This document shows positions 34,577 through 43,663 of a stretch of DNA of 53,857 bases, piece after piece (the first letter of the stretch is position 1; each line of letters starts with the position of its first letter). The position numbers and the translations under genes were made by a program. Under the pieces are notes generated by a model, which was not told the origin of the DNA, made no database searches, and was given only the letters and a program-made list of their open reading frames with translations. The DNA comes from Bacteroidetes bacterium UBA5697 (lineage in GTDB: Bacteria > Bacteroidota > Bacteroidia > B-17B0 > Aurantibacillaceae): the NCBI GenBank assembly GCA_002420145.1, contig DIHL01000095.1, positions 1 through 53,857 of the forward strand, read 5' to 3'.

Positions 34577-35800
34577 TTAATTATTTTTTGTTCTTTTCAA
34601 TTCGTAGCTATATATCTGCCTACCTAACTCTGCCAAAAAAGGCAAAGCCACAATATTGTATTCATACTTTCCGTCATTTATAATTTGATTTTCGTTGGTG
34701 TAAATCACAGCACTTAACATAAATTCTACATTCTCTTTCTTATTTTGAATATAGGCGCAATCCACCATAAAGCCATAAGACTGACCAACGATATTGGTAA
34801 TTTTAATATCTGAGTTTGTAATAGCCTTCTTACTATCTCCATAAATAAAATACTTCTTATAACTATCAAAATAAGTTTTAGAATTATAAGTTGGATGAGA
34901 ACTCTCACGCGGATACATCGTTAAATGATTAATTAAAAACTGTCTATCCTCTTCCATCATATCAAAACGTTGTTCTAATGGCAAGTAGTTACTAAAAATC
35001 AATCGTTGTAAAATAGAATGAGTGTTTTGCAGTGACATATAATTCATATTGGTAAAGTCCTTTGGTTGATTGATTTTTTTATTATTTGAATTTATGTACG
35101 CCTTACCAACTAAGACTTGACCTAATGGATGAGTATAAACCTTAGTTGCTGTTTTTGGCTCCAAATAAATAAATCCTCTTAAATTTTTATCTTGAAATCC
35201 AATAGGATTAGTTGTTGTATGCTCAGTTCCTTTGCATCCGCCATCAAAACGATGAACAATACGAATATTTTTATAACCTAACTCCGCCAATCGATCATGA
35301 ATATAATCAACCCCTAAAAATTCATAAATGCGTCCGTATGCATAATTATCACTTACGAGCGCCATTCGTTTGATATACTGAGCAACGCTTGGGTAACCAT
35401 TAATCGAAGTTGTATCTTTCCTCACACTTCGCTGGCAAGCATTTGCACTATCGGTAAACATAATCGTATTACTGTATATTTTAAGCTTCTTAGTTTTTTC
35501 TAAAGCTAAAATAGAACAAGGCAACTTTACCAAACTCGCACAATAAAAATAATTAGTTGAATCAACTTGATAAGTATAATTTTTGAAACTCGGCTTACCT
35601 TCGGCGTCTCGAGTTATTTGCGTATAGATAATTTGTAAACGGTATTTCTTAAAATTGGAGTTCACTTTCTTCAAAATAGCCTTTTTATTTAAAATGGAAT
35701 CAAACGAAAATTCTGTTTGACTTTTACCAAATAAAAAAGACAAAAGCATTGATAAAATTAATATCGCTCTAAATACTGTTATATTTTGTTTTTTATTCAT
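34577..35800 (-). CDS. Class A beta-lactamase-fold serine hydrolase
   Basis: A 407-residue exported protein from the ATG at 35800 (a further 24 codons upstream would spoil the signal peptide). The signal peptide is MNKKQNITVF followed by a hydrophobic stretch ending GKSQ. Active-site marks: S89-L-V-K92 (CASLVKLPCS), and S150-D-N152. The third KTG-type motif is not evident, which argues for a peptidase/esterase or inactive relative rather than an antibiotic-hydrolysing enzyme; the length is also above the roughly 290 of true beta-lactamases. It is divergent from a methyltransferase gene. Confidence 0.75.
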   Translation of the reverse strand: MNKKQNITVFRAILILSMLLSFLFGKSQTEFSFDSILNKKAILKKVNSNFKKYRLQIIYTQITRDAEGKPSFKNYTYQVDSTNYFYCASLVKLPCSILALEKTKKLKIYSNTIMFTDSANACQRSVRKDTTSINGYPSVAQYIKRMALVSDNYAYGRIYEFLGVDYIHDRLAELGYKNIRIVHRFDGGCKGTEHTTTNPIGFQDKNLRGFIYLEPKTATKVYTHPLGQVLVGKAYINSNNKKINQPKDFTNMNYMSLQNTHSILQRLIFSNYLPLEQRFDMMEEDRQFLINHLTMYPRESSHPTYNSKTYFDSYKKYFIYGDSKKAITNSDIKITNIVGQSYGFMVDCAYIQNKKENVEFMLSAVIYTNENQIINDGKYEYNIVALPFLAELGRQIYSYELKRTKNN

Positions 35801-35906
35801 GATACAGTTTATACAAATATAAGTATAATCGAACGATAGATGATATTGATAAGTGCTTATAAATTTCAGCATAGGTTGATTTTAAAAAGTATAATTTTGC
35901 TCTTGA

Positions 35907-36506
35907 ATGGACTCCATAAATCAGCCTAGACACAAATATGAATTGACAGAGAAATCTTTCAGCGATTGCCTACCTGATTATTTAAAATTTGCATCTCGAT
36001 TGTTTTTCACTCCCATTGAAGTTGCCAAAACTGCCAGTGCATGGCTCACCGAAACTGATGCCAAACATATTTTAGATATTGGTGCTGGTGTTGGAAAATT
36101 TTGCATTACAGGCGCAAGACAAAGTACTAGTCATTTTTACGGCATAGAACACCGAGCGAGCATTGCCAAAATTGGAAATCAAATAGCCAAGCACTTTGAA
36201 TTGTCAAATGCTACAATCTTACATTCAAACATTTTAGATGTTGATTTTTCAAATTACGATGCCTTTTACTTGTTCAATCCATTTTATGAAAATTTGGAAC
36301 ATGCCAAACGATTGAATGATGAAGTGCAATTAGAAGAAAGTTTATATCTAAAATACTTAAACTATACCGACGAACAATTAGATAAAGCTAAAATTGGCAC
36401 ACGTTTAGTTACCTATCATGGAAATAATTTTGAAGTCCCAAGTTCTTATACTAAAGTACAAGATGCTTATAACGGTGATTTGAAGCTGTGGATTAAACGA
36501 GAATAA
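35907..36506 (+). CDS. Class I SAM-dependent methyltransferase
   Basis: A 199-residue protein with SAM motif I ILDIGAGVGKFCITGA and the acidic end of strand 2 (FYGIEHR); the post-I block YDAFYLFNPFYENL has an N-P-F, somewhat like N-methyltransferases. The substrate cannot be told. It overlaps nothing and ends 2 bases before the convergent lipoprotein gene. Confidence 0.8.
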   Translation: MDSINQPRHKYELTEKSFSDCLPDYLKFASRLFFTPIEVAKTASAWLTETDAKHILDIGAGVGKFCITGARQSTSHFYGIEHRASIAKIGNQIAKHFELSNATILHSNILDVDFSNYDAFYLFNPFYENLEHAKRLNDEVQLEESLYLKYLNYTDEQLDKAKIGTRLVTYHGNNFEVPSSYTKVQDAYNGDLKLWIKRE

Positions 36507-36508
36507 CC

Positions 36509-37726
36509 TTAGTTCTGCTTAGTAGCAATCATAAAATTACTATTCTTATCTTTAAAGTTATATCCAATACCAAATCCAATTGGCTTAGCCCCTTGTTGCT
36601 TATACAACGAATCTAAATCTTTTTGATAGAATTGTGCAAACATAGGAATTGGCTTTAAATACTGTCCAAAGAATGAGTAATTCCATTTATTAGTATCATC
36701 TAAGAAATAATGAAATGCAATACCACTATCGTCTTGTACCACATGTTGACTTTGACCTAAAATAATTTTTCTAATCATTGAAAAATAATCTTTATGCATT
36801 AAATAAGAAGCGCCTTTTAAATACGTATTGACTGTACCCATATTTTTTAAGTAAGCCATAAAACCTTTATTGTGTTTTAAGCCACCATCCGCTGCGTTTA
36901 AAGAAAAGTAATATAAAGTCTTTGGTTGATGATGAATATCATTAAATTTAATTTCTACCCCTCTTGTATTCGTTTTTAATTTCTTTAAATCTGTAAATGA
37001 TTTCACAAATTGAATATTTCCCAAGCTATCCACTGTTACTGGCTTAGCCGAACTAAATTGATTACCTGTGCGTTTTAAAAACAAAAACAATAAATGTAAA
37101 GTACCATCTACTTCTTCGTTTCTTAAATCCTTGCTCATACTTTCTGTTCTAAAAAAGCTGAATTTTAAAATCGCATTTAAAGACGTATTTACTTTGTTGA
37201 AATAAGTATCTAATGAATCTGTTTCTTCTTTTTTAAACTCGGGCAAGCTTCCAACTGGCTCCAATCCAATCATTACGTATTTATCCGCTTCAGGAAAAAA
37301 TGTTTGAGCATGTAAAATATCTGGGCCAGAGAAAGGATAAAACAAAGTTGATTGAGGCTTCACCACTTTTGAAATTTCATTCTCTTTAAACTTTCTTAAA
37401 TTCATTAAACGAGTAGAATCGTATTTCATCCAACGTTTATCAAAATTTTTACTAAATATCTTAAAATCTGATGTTGATTGAATATATTGATATACAGGAC
37501 TTGTATCCAAAATACCCGACATAATATCAGCAATAGCATTTAATGAATCATTTAATTTTAACTCTAAAGATTTTGCCATTTGAAGTGAATCATTCAATGG
37601 TGTTTCAACCACAGCATCAACTTTAGCGGTGTCTTTTCTTACTTCCGCATGATTTTCTGAAGTAGATGAAGAACATCTCACAATAAATAATACAACAGCA
37701 ACTAATAAACTAATTTGTTTCAACAT
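36509..37726 (-). CDS. Predicted lipoprotein of unknown function
   Basis: A 405-residue protein from the ATG at 37726. The signal sequence MLKQISLLVAVVLFIVRC has a lipobox ending at Cys18, followed by SSSTSE and a Ser/Thr/Glu-rich linker; so it is a cell-envelope lipoprotein. The body (about 60-405) is mixed alpha/beta with PQSTLFYPFSGPDILHA. I do not recognise the family by name. An upstream start (37783) would bury the signal sequence. The start overlaps the end of the permease gene by 17 bases. Confidence 0.8.
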   Translation of the reverse strand: MLKQISLLVAVVLFIVRCSSSTSENHAEVRKDTAKVDAVVETPLNDSLQMAKSLELKLNDSLNAIADIMSGILDTSPVYQYIQSTSDFKIFSKNFDKRWMKYDSTRLMNLRKFKENEISKVVKPQSTLFYPFSGPDILHAQTFFPEADKYVMIGLEPVGSLPEFKKEETDSLDTYFNKVNTSLNAILKFSFFRTESMSKDLRNEEVDGTLHLLFLFLKRTGNQFSSAKPVTVDSLGNIQFVKSFTDLKKLKTNTRGVEIKFNDIHHQPKTLYYFSLNAADGGLKHNKGFMAYLKNMGTVNTYLKGASYLMHKDYFSMIRKIILGQSQHVVQDDSGIAFHYFLDDTNKWNYSFFGQYLKPIPMFAQFYQKDLDSLYKQQGAKPIGFGIGYNFKDKNSNFMIATKQN

Positions 37727-39032
37727 AACTCTTTTCTTTTTTTTCTGATAATGATTTTCCAATAAAATAAACGGCTCCGCCAATAGCTACATTTAGTAAG
37801 CCTAATAACGATTCGGTAGGTTTTTGAGTAAACACAAAATAAATCGTAAATCCATTTAATAATAAAAACAAAATGGGCGTTACTGGATAACCCCAAGTTT
37901 TATAGCCTGTATTTTTTATTTTTCTTTTTCTTAAAACAAAAACACTACTCACGGTTAAAAACGTAAAGATGCTTAAACTAAATCCGACAAAGGTTAACAC
38001 CGCTTCGAACTGAGCAGTTACAATTAATAAAACAGTGATGAATGATTGCGTAATCACAGCCATATAAGGCACATGGTATTTATTTGTTTTAGCTAAAACA
38101 GATAGCATTGGTAAATCTTCGCCCATCGATTTAATAATACGTGGTCCAGCCATAATCATAGCACTGATGGAAGACAATAATAAAAAAGCAATAATCAAGC
38201 TCATCATTTTGCCAAAGTATTCACCAAAAATATGTGTTGCACTTACATGGCCAATTTCTAATACACCTGTCAACTCACTCATTGGTGCGCTGTATAAAAA
38301 CACAAAATTTAATAACACATAAATAACTGTTACAATGAACGTTCCCAGCAATAAAGCTTTCGGTAAATTCTTTTGAGGATTTTGCATATCGCCTGCTAAA
38401 TAAGAAGCGGCATTCCAACCACTATAAGCGTATGATACATAAACTAATGACACCCAAAAACCAGCACTAAAAATTTCACTCATCGAATTTGTTTGTGGCA
38501 AAATAGTGATTTCATGACTTGGAGTATGAATCAAACCCGCCGTAATAAAACAAATGATAACAGCTACTTTTAAAATCGTTAATGTTTTTTGTACACCACT
38601 TCCAAATTTTAAATGCATCGCATGCACTAAGGTAATCACAGCCACAACTGTTAAAGCGCAAACTGTAATATTAATTTCAGGAATAATTTTATTGACATAA
38701 GTTCCTAAAGCCATAGATGCCAAAGCCACTGGCGCTGCAAAACCCACTGTAGAAGAAACCCAACCCGACATAAAACCAACACTAGGATGCATTAATTTTG
38801 ATAAATACACATACTCTCCTCCACTTCTAGGAATAGCTACTCCTAATTCTCCGTACACTAAAGCACCGCAGAAAGAAATGATACCGCCCAACAACCATAA
38901 TACTAAAATGCTAAATACAGAATGAATGTCAAATAACTGAAAACCTAAACTGGTAAACACACCTGTTCCTATCATATTAGCAATCACCAACGAAATAGCG
39001 GTGTAAAATCCAATCTTATACGTTGAGTTCAT
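37710..39032 (-). CDS. APC-superfamily amino-acid permease
   Basis: A 440-residue membrane protein with about 12 helices. The N-terminus MNSTYKIGFYTAISLVIANM leads into IGTGVFTSLG, the substrate-binding break of helix 1; GELGVAIPRSGGEYVYL in helix 2-3 is the family signature. It would carry an amino acid or polyamine across the inner membrane; specificity is unknown. The start overlaps the M23 peptidase stop as TAATG (39030-39034). Confidence 0.9.
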   Translation of the reverse strand: MNSTYKIGFYTAISLVIANMIGTGVFTSLGFQLFDIHSVFSILVLWLLGGIISFCGALVYGELGVAIPRSGGEYVYLSKLMHPSVGFMSGWVSSTVGFAAPVALASMALGTYVNKIIPEINITVCALTVVAVITLVHAMHLKFGSGVQKTLTILKVAVIICFITAGLIHTPSHEITILPQTNSMSEIFSAGFWVSLVYVSYAYSGWNAASYLAGDMQNPQKNLPKALLLGTFIVTVIYVLLNFVFLYSAPMSELTGVLEIGHVSATHIFGEYFGKMMSLIIAFLLLSSISAMIMAGPRIIKSMGEDLPMLSVLAKTNKYHVPYMAVITQSFITVLLIVTAQFEAVLTFVGFSLSIFTFLTVSSVFVLRKRKIKNTGYKTWGYPVTPILFLLLNGFTIYFVFTQKPTESLLGLLNVAIGGAVYFIGKSLSEKKEKSYVETN

Positions 39033-40003
39033 TAATCGAATGATTGTGTTGATTTAGATGAAAGCTCTAACATAATTTGGTACTCTTCAGGAGATAAATC
39101 GTTATAATAGAAATTAATTGGATTTACTTTCTCTCCATTTTTTATGACTTCGTAATGCACATGTGGTCCCGTACTTAAACCTGTACTTCCAACATATCCA
39201 ATTAAATCACCACGTTTTACTTTCACACCTGGCTTTGTAGCCATTTTACTCATATGTCCATATAAAGTCTGATAACCATATCCGTGATTAATCACCACGT
39301 GATTACCGTAACCCTGAGCCGCTGCATCTGCCACTTCCACCACTCCATCTCCTGTAGCATAAATTGGCGTTCCTTGCTCTGCCGTAAAATCCATTCCAGG
39401 ATGAAACTCTTGTGTTTTGTAGATAGGATGTGTTCTCCAGCCATAACCACTTGGAGCGTGTTTTAAATTTTTATTATTTAAAGGCATAATAGCAGGAATA
39501 GAGGCAATCAATTTTTCTTTTCCTTTAGCCATTTTTACAACTTCATCAAAAGATTTTGATTGAATATATAATTGTTTTGTAATTCTATCCAAACGCTCTG
39601 TTGCTTCTTTCATCAAAGCAGTATTATCATAACCCTCTAAATCTTTATAACGATCACTACCACCAAAACCAGCCTGACGTACTGAATTAGGAATAGGCTC
39701 TGCTTCAAAAATCACACGATAAATATTATCATCTCTATCTTGTAAATCATTTAATACGGTTTGCACCTGATTCATTTTTTTATTCAATAAATCATATTGT
39801 AATTTCATAACCTCTGCCTCTCTTCGTAATTGCTTTTCTTTAGGTGAGTCAATAAAACGATAGGCGATTAACATTGTTACAGTAGCAAATACAAGACCAA
39901 TACCCAAGTACGAAAGCACCTGCAATAATCGCTGCTTAAAAGTAACTTTTACTTTCTCGTAGGTTAAAGATTTGGTATTAAACTTATATTTTACTTTTGA
40001 CAT
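39032..40003 (-). CDS. Membrane-anchored M23 (LytM) peptidase
   Basis: A 323-residue peptidoglycan-related protein: one membrane helix (about 29-48), a periplasmic coiled coil (about 52-90 and 130-160) and a C-terminal LytM domain. Zinc ligands are H201 and D205 (FHPGMD) and H283, with H281 (HVHYE), so it looks active as an endopeptidase. Divergent from alaS, a pairing common in Bacteroidota. It probably takes part in cell elongation or division. Confidence 0.93.
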   Translation of the reverse strand: MSKVKYKFNTKSLTYEKVKVTFKQRLLQVLSYLGIGLVFATVTMLIAYRFIDSPKEKQLRREAEVMKLQYDLLNKKMNQVQTVLNDLQDRDDNIYRVIFEAEPIPNSVRQAGFGGSDRYKDLEGYDNTALMKEATERLDRITKQLYIQSKSFDEVVKMAKGKEKLIASIPAIMPLNNKNLKHAPSGYGWRTHPIYKTQEFHPGMDFTAEQGTPIYATGDGVVEVADAAAQGYGNHVVINHGYGYQTLYGHMSKMATKPGVKVKRGDLIGYVGSTGLSTGPHVHYEVIKNGEKVNPINFYYNDLSPEEYQIMLELSSKSTQSFD

Positions 40004-40101
40004 GTTAAGCCCCTAAAAAAGGCTAACAAATATAGCAAATACATTGATTTGTAAAAGCTGTTTTATTTGTAAAATCTTGCTAAAAAGTGAATAATTTGTG
40101 A

Positions 40102-40131
40102 TTTGTGATGCCAGTGTTTTTAGTATATTCG
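40102..40131 (+). promoter_or_regulatory. Promoter of alaS
   Basis: TTTG (40102-40105), 18 bp, then TATATTCG (40124-40131), one base from TAnnTTTG. The start would be about 40138, 14 bases before the ATG. Confidence 0.45.
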
Positions 40132-40151
40132 CTACTTCTTTTTAAAACACT

Positions 40152-42809
40152 ATGGAATCAAATAAAGTACGTCAAACATTTTTAGATTTTTTCAAATCAA
40201 AAGGTCACGAAATCGTGCCTTCTGCACCAATGGTAGTTAAAGGCGACCCAACCTTAATGTTTATTAATTCGGGTATGGCTCCTTTTAAAGACATTTTTTT
40301 AGGGAATGCCGCCATTAAATATCCACGTGTTGCGGATACTCAAAAATGTTTACGTGTAAGTGGTAAACACAACGACTTAGAAGAAGTTGGTGTTGATACC
40401 TATCACCATACCATGTTTGAAATGCTTGGTAACTGGAGCTTTGGTGATTATTTTAAAAAAGATGCCATTGCTTGGGCTTGGGAATTATTAACAGAGGTTT
40501 ATAAAATTGATAAATCACGTTTGTATGTTACAGTATTTGAAGGTAGCGAAGAAGAAAATGTTCCATTTGATCAAGAAGCTTATGATACTTGGAAATTATA
40601 TATTGAAGAAAAAAGAATTTTAAAAGGAAATAAAAAAGATAATTTCTGGGAAATGGGTGATACTGGACCTTGCGGACCATGTACAGAAATTCATTATGAT
40701 GGAAGAAGTGACGAAGAAAGAGCAAAAGTTGATGGTGCTACTTTAGTAAATAATGATGATCCACAAGTTATTGAAGTGTGGAACAACGTATTTATGGAGT
40801 TTATGCGTAAAGCAGATAAAAGCTTAGAAAAATTACCTGCTCAACACGTTGATACAGGTATGGGATTTGAGCGTTTAGTGCGTGTTTTACAAGGTAAACA
40901 TTCAAATTATGATACAGATGTCTTTACTCCTTTATTAAATAAAATTGAAGAGTTAAGTGGATTACGCTACAAACCAGAAGACGAAGAAAATCACAAAAAA
41001 CAACAAATCATCAATATCGCGATGCGAGTGATTGCTGATCATATTCGTACAATTTCTTTTTCTATTGCAGATGGTCAATTGCCAAGCAATACAGGTGCGG
41101 GTTATGTAATCCGTCGTATTTTACGTCGTGCGATTCGTTATGGATATCAATCTTTAAATATCAAGGAGCCATTCATGTATCGTATTGTTCCAACATTGGC
41201 GCACCAATTAGGACAACAATTCCCTGAATTAAATACTCAAAAAATATTAATTGAAAAAGTAATTAAAGAAGAAGAAATTTCTTTCTACAAAACTTTAGAA
41301 ATTGGATTAAAACGTATTGACCAGGTTTGTATTGATTTAACAGCTTCTCATTCAAGCAAAGTAATTGATGGCAAAGTGGTGTTTGAACTGTATGACACTT
41401 TCGGTTTTCCATTAGATTTAACTTCTTTAATTGCACGTGGTTACGATTTAAGTATTGACGAAGAAGAATTTAATCGCTTGTTAACTGAACAAAAAAATCG
41501 TTCGCGCGCTGCAACATCTGTTGACACGGATGATTGGGTAAATGTAAATGCACCTAAAGATGAAAAAGCATTAACTGAATTTGTTGGTTACACAGAATTA
41601 GAATGCGAAAGCAATATTGTTCGTTACAGAAAAGTAAAAGCAAAAAATAAAGAACAGTTTCAATTAGTTTTAGATAAGACTCCTTTTTATGCAGAAAGTG
41701 GCGGACAAGTTGGAGACTCTGGGACTTTATCTAATATCAATGAAACAATCACTATTGTTGATACTAAAAAAGAGAATGGTGTCATTATTCATTTCTGTGA
41801 TAAATTACCAGATAATATGAGTGCTACTTTTTCGGCTAAAGTAAACAGAAGCAAACGTACATTTACAGAAAATAATCATAGTGCAACTCACTTGTTACAT
41901 GCTGCTTTACGCCAAGTATTAGGAACACATGTAGAGCAAAAAGGAAGTTTAGTAAATGATGAGTATTTACGTTTCGATTTCTCTCACTTCTCAAAAATTA
42001 CGGATGAAGAGTTAGCACAAATTGAAAAAATAGTAAATACAAAAATTCGTGAAAACATTACTAGCAATATTCAGCAGATGAGTATTGATGATGCTAAAAA
42101 AACAGGCGCTATGGCTTTGTTTGGCGAAAAATATGGAGATATTGTTCGCGTAGTTGAATTTGATAAAAATTATTCTATCGAATTATGCGGTGGAACTCAC
42201 GTTAAAGCAACTGGACAAATCGGGTATTTTAAAATTATTTCTGAAGGTGCTGTAGCTGCTGGTATTCGTCGTTTAGAGGCTGTAACTGCAGTGAAAGCAG
42301 AAGAATTTTTTGATAATCAAACTGCTACTTTAAATGAAGTAAAAGCAATTTTAAAGAACAACAAAGATGTCGTTAAAAGCTTAAGTAATTTGGTTGAAGA
42401 AAATAACGACTTACAAAAACAACTACAATCTTTATTAAAAGAAAAAGCTCAAACTATTAAGCAATCCTTATTAACTAAAGTGATTGCAAAAAATGGCATC
42501 AATGTGATTGTTGAACAAATATCATTTGATAGTGCTGAAGAAATTAAAAATATCTTATTTGAAATTCGCAATCAGGTTGAAAACTGCGTATGCGTAATTG
42601 GAGCCGAAGTAAAAGGTAAGCCTAGTATCTCTGTAATCATTGATGATAATTTAGTGAAAGAGAAAAACTTAAATGCTGGCAATATCATTCGTGATTTAGC
42701 AAAAGAAATCAACGGCGGCGGTGGCGGTCAACCTTTCTATGCCCAAGCAGGAGGAAGTAAGTTAGAAGGTTTAAGTTCTGCTATTGAAAAAGCGAAAGGA
42801 TTGTTTTAA
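40152..42809 (+). CDS. alaS: Alanine-tRNA ligase
   Basis: An 885-residue class II synthetase that charges tRNA-Ala. The catalytic domain begins MESNKVRQTFLDFFKSKGHE; the editing domain has HSATHLLHAAL and CGGTH (zinc ligands that clear Ser and Gly); the C-terminal C-Ala domain ends in GGGGGQPFYAQAGG. Full length with all domains. Confidence 0.98.
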   Translation: MESNKVRQTFLDFFKSKGHEIVPSAPMVVKGDPTLMFINSGMAPFKDIFLGNAAIKYPRVADTQKCLRVSGKHNDLEEVGVDTYHHTMFEMLGNWSFGDYFKKDAIAWAWELLTEVYKIDKSRLYVTVFEGSEEENVPFDQEAYDTWKLYIEEKRILKGNKKDNFWEMGDTGPCGPCTEIHYDGRSDEERAKVDGATLVNNDDPQVIEVWNNVFMEFMRKADKSLEKLPAQHVDTGMGFERLVRVLQGKHSNYDTDVFTPLLNKIEELSGLRYKPEDEENHKKQQIINIAMRVIADHIRTISFSIADGQLPSNTGAGYVIRRILRRAIRYGYQSLNIKEPFMYRIVPTLAHQLGQQFPELNTQKILIEKVIKEEEISFYKTLEIGLKRIDQVCIDLTASHSSKVIDGKVVFELYDTFGFPLDLTSLIARGYDLSIDEEEFNRLLTEQKNRSRAATSVDTDDWVNVNAPKDEKALTEFVGYTELECESNIVRYRKVKAKNKEQFQLVLDKTPFYAESGGQVGDSGTLSNINETITIVDTKKENGVIIHFCDKLPDNMSATFSAKVNRSKRTFTENNHSATHLLHAALRQVLGTHVEQKGSLVNDEYLRFDFSHFSKITDEELAQIEKIVNTKIRENITSNIQQMSIDDAKKTGAMALFGEKYGDIVRVVEFDKNYSIELCGGTHVKATGQIGYFKIISEGAVAAGIRRLEAVTAVKAEEFFDNQTATLNEVKAILKNNKDVVKSLSNLVEENNDLQKQLQSLLKEKAQTIKQSLLTKVIAKNGINVIVEQISFDSAEEIKNILFEIRNQVENCVCVIGAEVKGKPSISVIIDDNLVKEKNLNAGNIIRDLAKEINGGGGGQPFYAQAGGSKLEGLSSAIEKAKGLF

Positions 42810-43066
42810 TTAATTTTGGAACGTAATTTGAGTAAAGAAATCATATAAATTGGTTTCTATACTCATTTTTTTACTTTTCCTCTTCATATTTTACCCTCTC
42901 AAAATTCACTTCACTCAACAAAAAGGTAATTTCACCCATTGAAATAGTATTTTCGCTCAATCAAACTAAAAATAATAGGTTTGATTTTCAAGCACTTAAG
43001 TTTAGAGCGGTATTTATTTCACTTTTCCATGTAACTATTTGTATCGTTTAGCATTATAAACCTACA

Positions 43067-43663
43067 ATGCTTTTAGACGCAGTTCATATGGAATTTTCAC
43101 CCCGATATCACCATACCGCAGATATGTTGCTCGATGAGCAAATGATCATTGAAGCTGCAAAACAAAACCCAGAGCACTTTGGGCCATTGTATGACAAATA
43201 CTACAAACAAATCTTCGGATACGTTTACCAACGTATGGATGACAAAGACACTGCCTTTGACTTAACTGCTCAAGTGTTTTTAAAAGCATTAACTAATATC
43301 GAAAAATATGAATATAAAGGCGTCCCTTTTGCAAGTTGGTTATACCGTATAGCTCATAGCGAAGTGATGCAACTATTTAGAAACAATAGTAAACTTAGAA
43401 CTGTTAATGCAGATATTAGCGACTTAAGAAATATTTGTGAAGAAGTTGAAGAAGAATACATGGAACAGTACAAAGGTATTTTAATGACAGTTATCAAGGA
43501 TTTACCTGAAGATGAATTACAGTTAATTGAATTACGCTTTTTCGAAAAACGCGCTTTTAAAGAAATTGCTGAAATATTGAATTTAACTGAGACAAATGCA
43601 AAAGTGAAATTGTATAGAATATTAGAACGAGTAAAAAAAACGTTGACTAAAACATCCAAATAA
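43067..43663 (+). CDS. ECF-type RNA polymerase sigma factor
   Basis: A 198-residue sigma-70 family protein: region 2 (FGPLYDKYYKQIFGYVYQRM, AFDLTAQVFLKAL, then FASWLYRIAHSEVMQLFR) and region 4 (LPEDELQLIELRFFEKRAFK, EIAEILNLTETNAKVKLYR). The start at 43067 leaves 20 extra residues; the Met at 43088 is an alternative. The stop codon overlaps the next ATG as TAATG (43661-43665), so the next gene is probably its anti-sigma or membrane partner. The 257 bases before it contain no gene; no clear promoter was found. Confidence 0.9.
   Translation: MLLDAVHMEFSPRYHHTADMLLDEQMIIEAAKQNPEHFGPLYDKYYKQIFGYVYQRMDDKDTAFDLTAQVFLKALTNIEKYEYKGVPFASWLYRIAHSEVMQLFRNNSKLRTVNADISDLRNICEEVEEEYMEQYKGILMTVIKDLPEDELQLIELRFFEKRAFKEIAEILNLTETNAKVKLYRILERVKKTLTKTSK

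Noticed and set aside
34577..35800. Antibiotic-resistance beta-lactamase
   Set aside because: SxxK and SDN are present, but a KTG-type motif is not evident and the protein is too long; function is not established.
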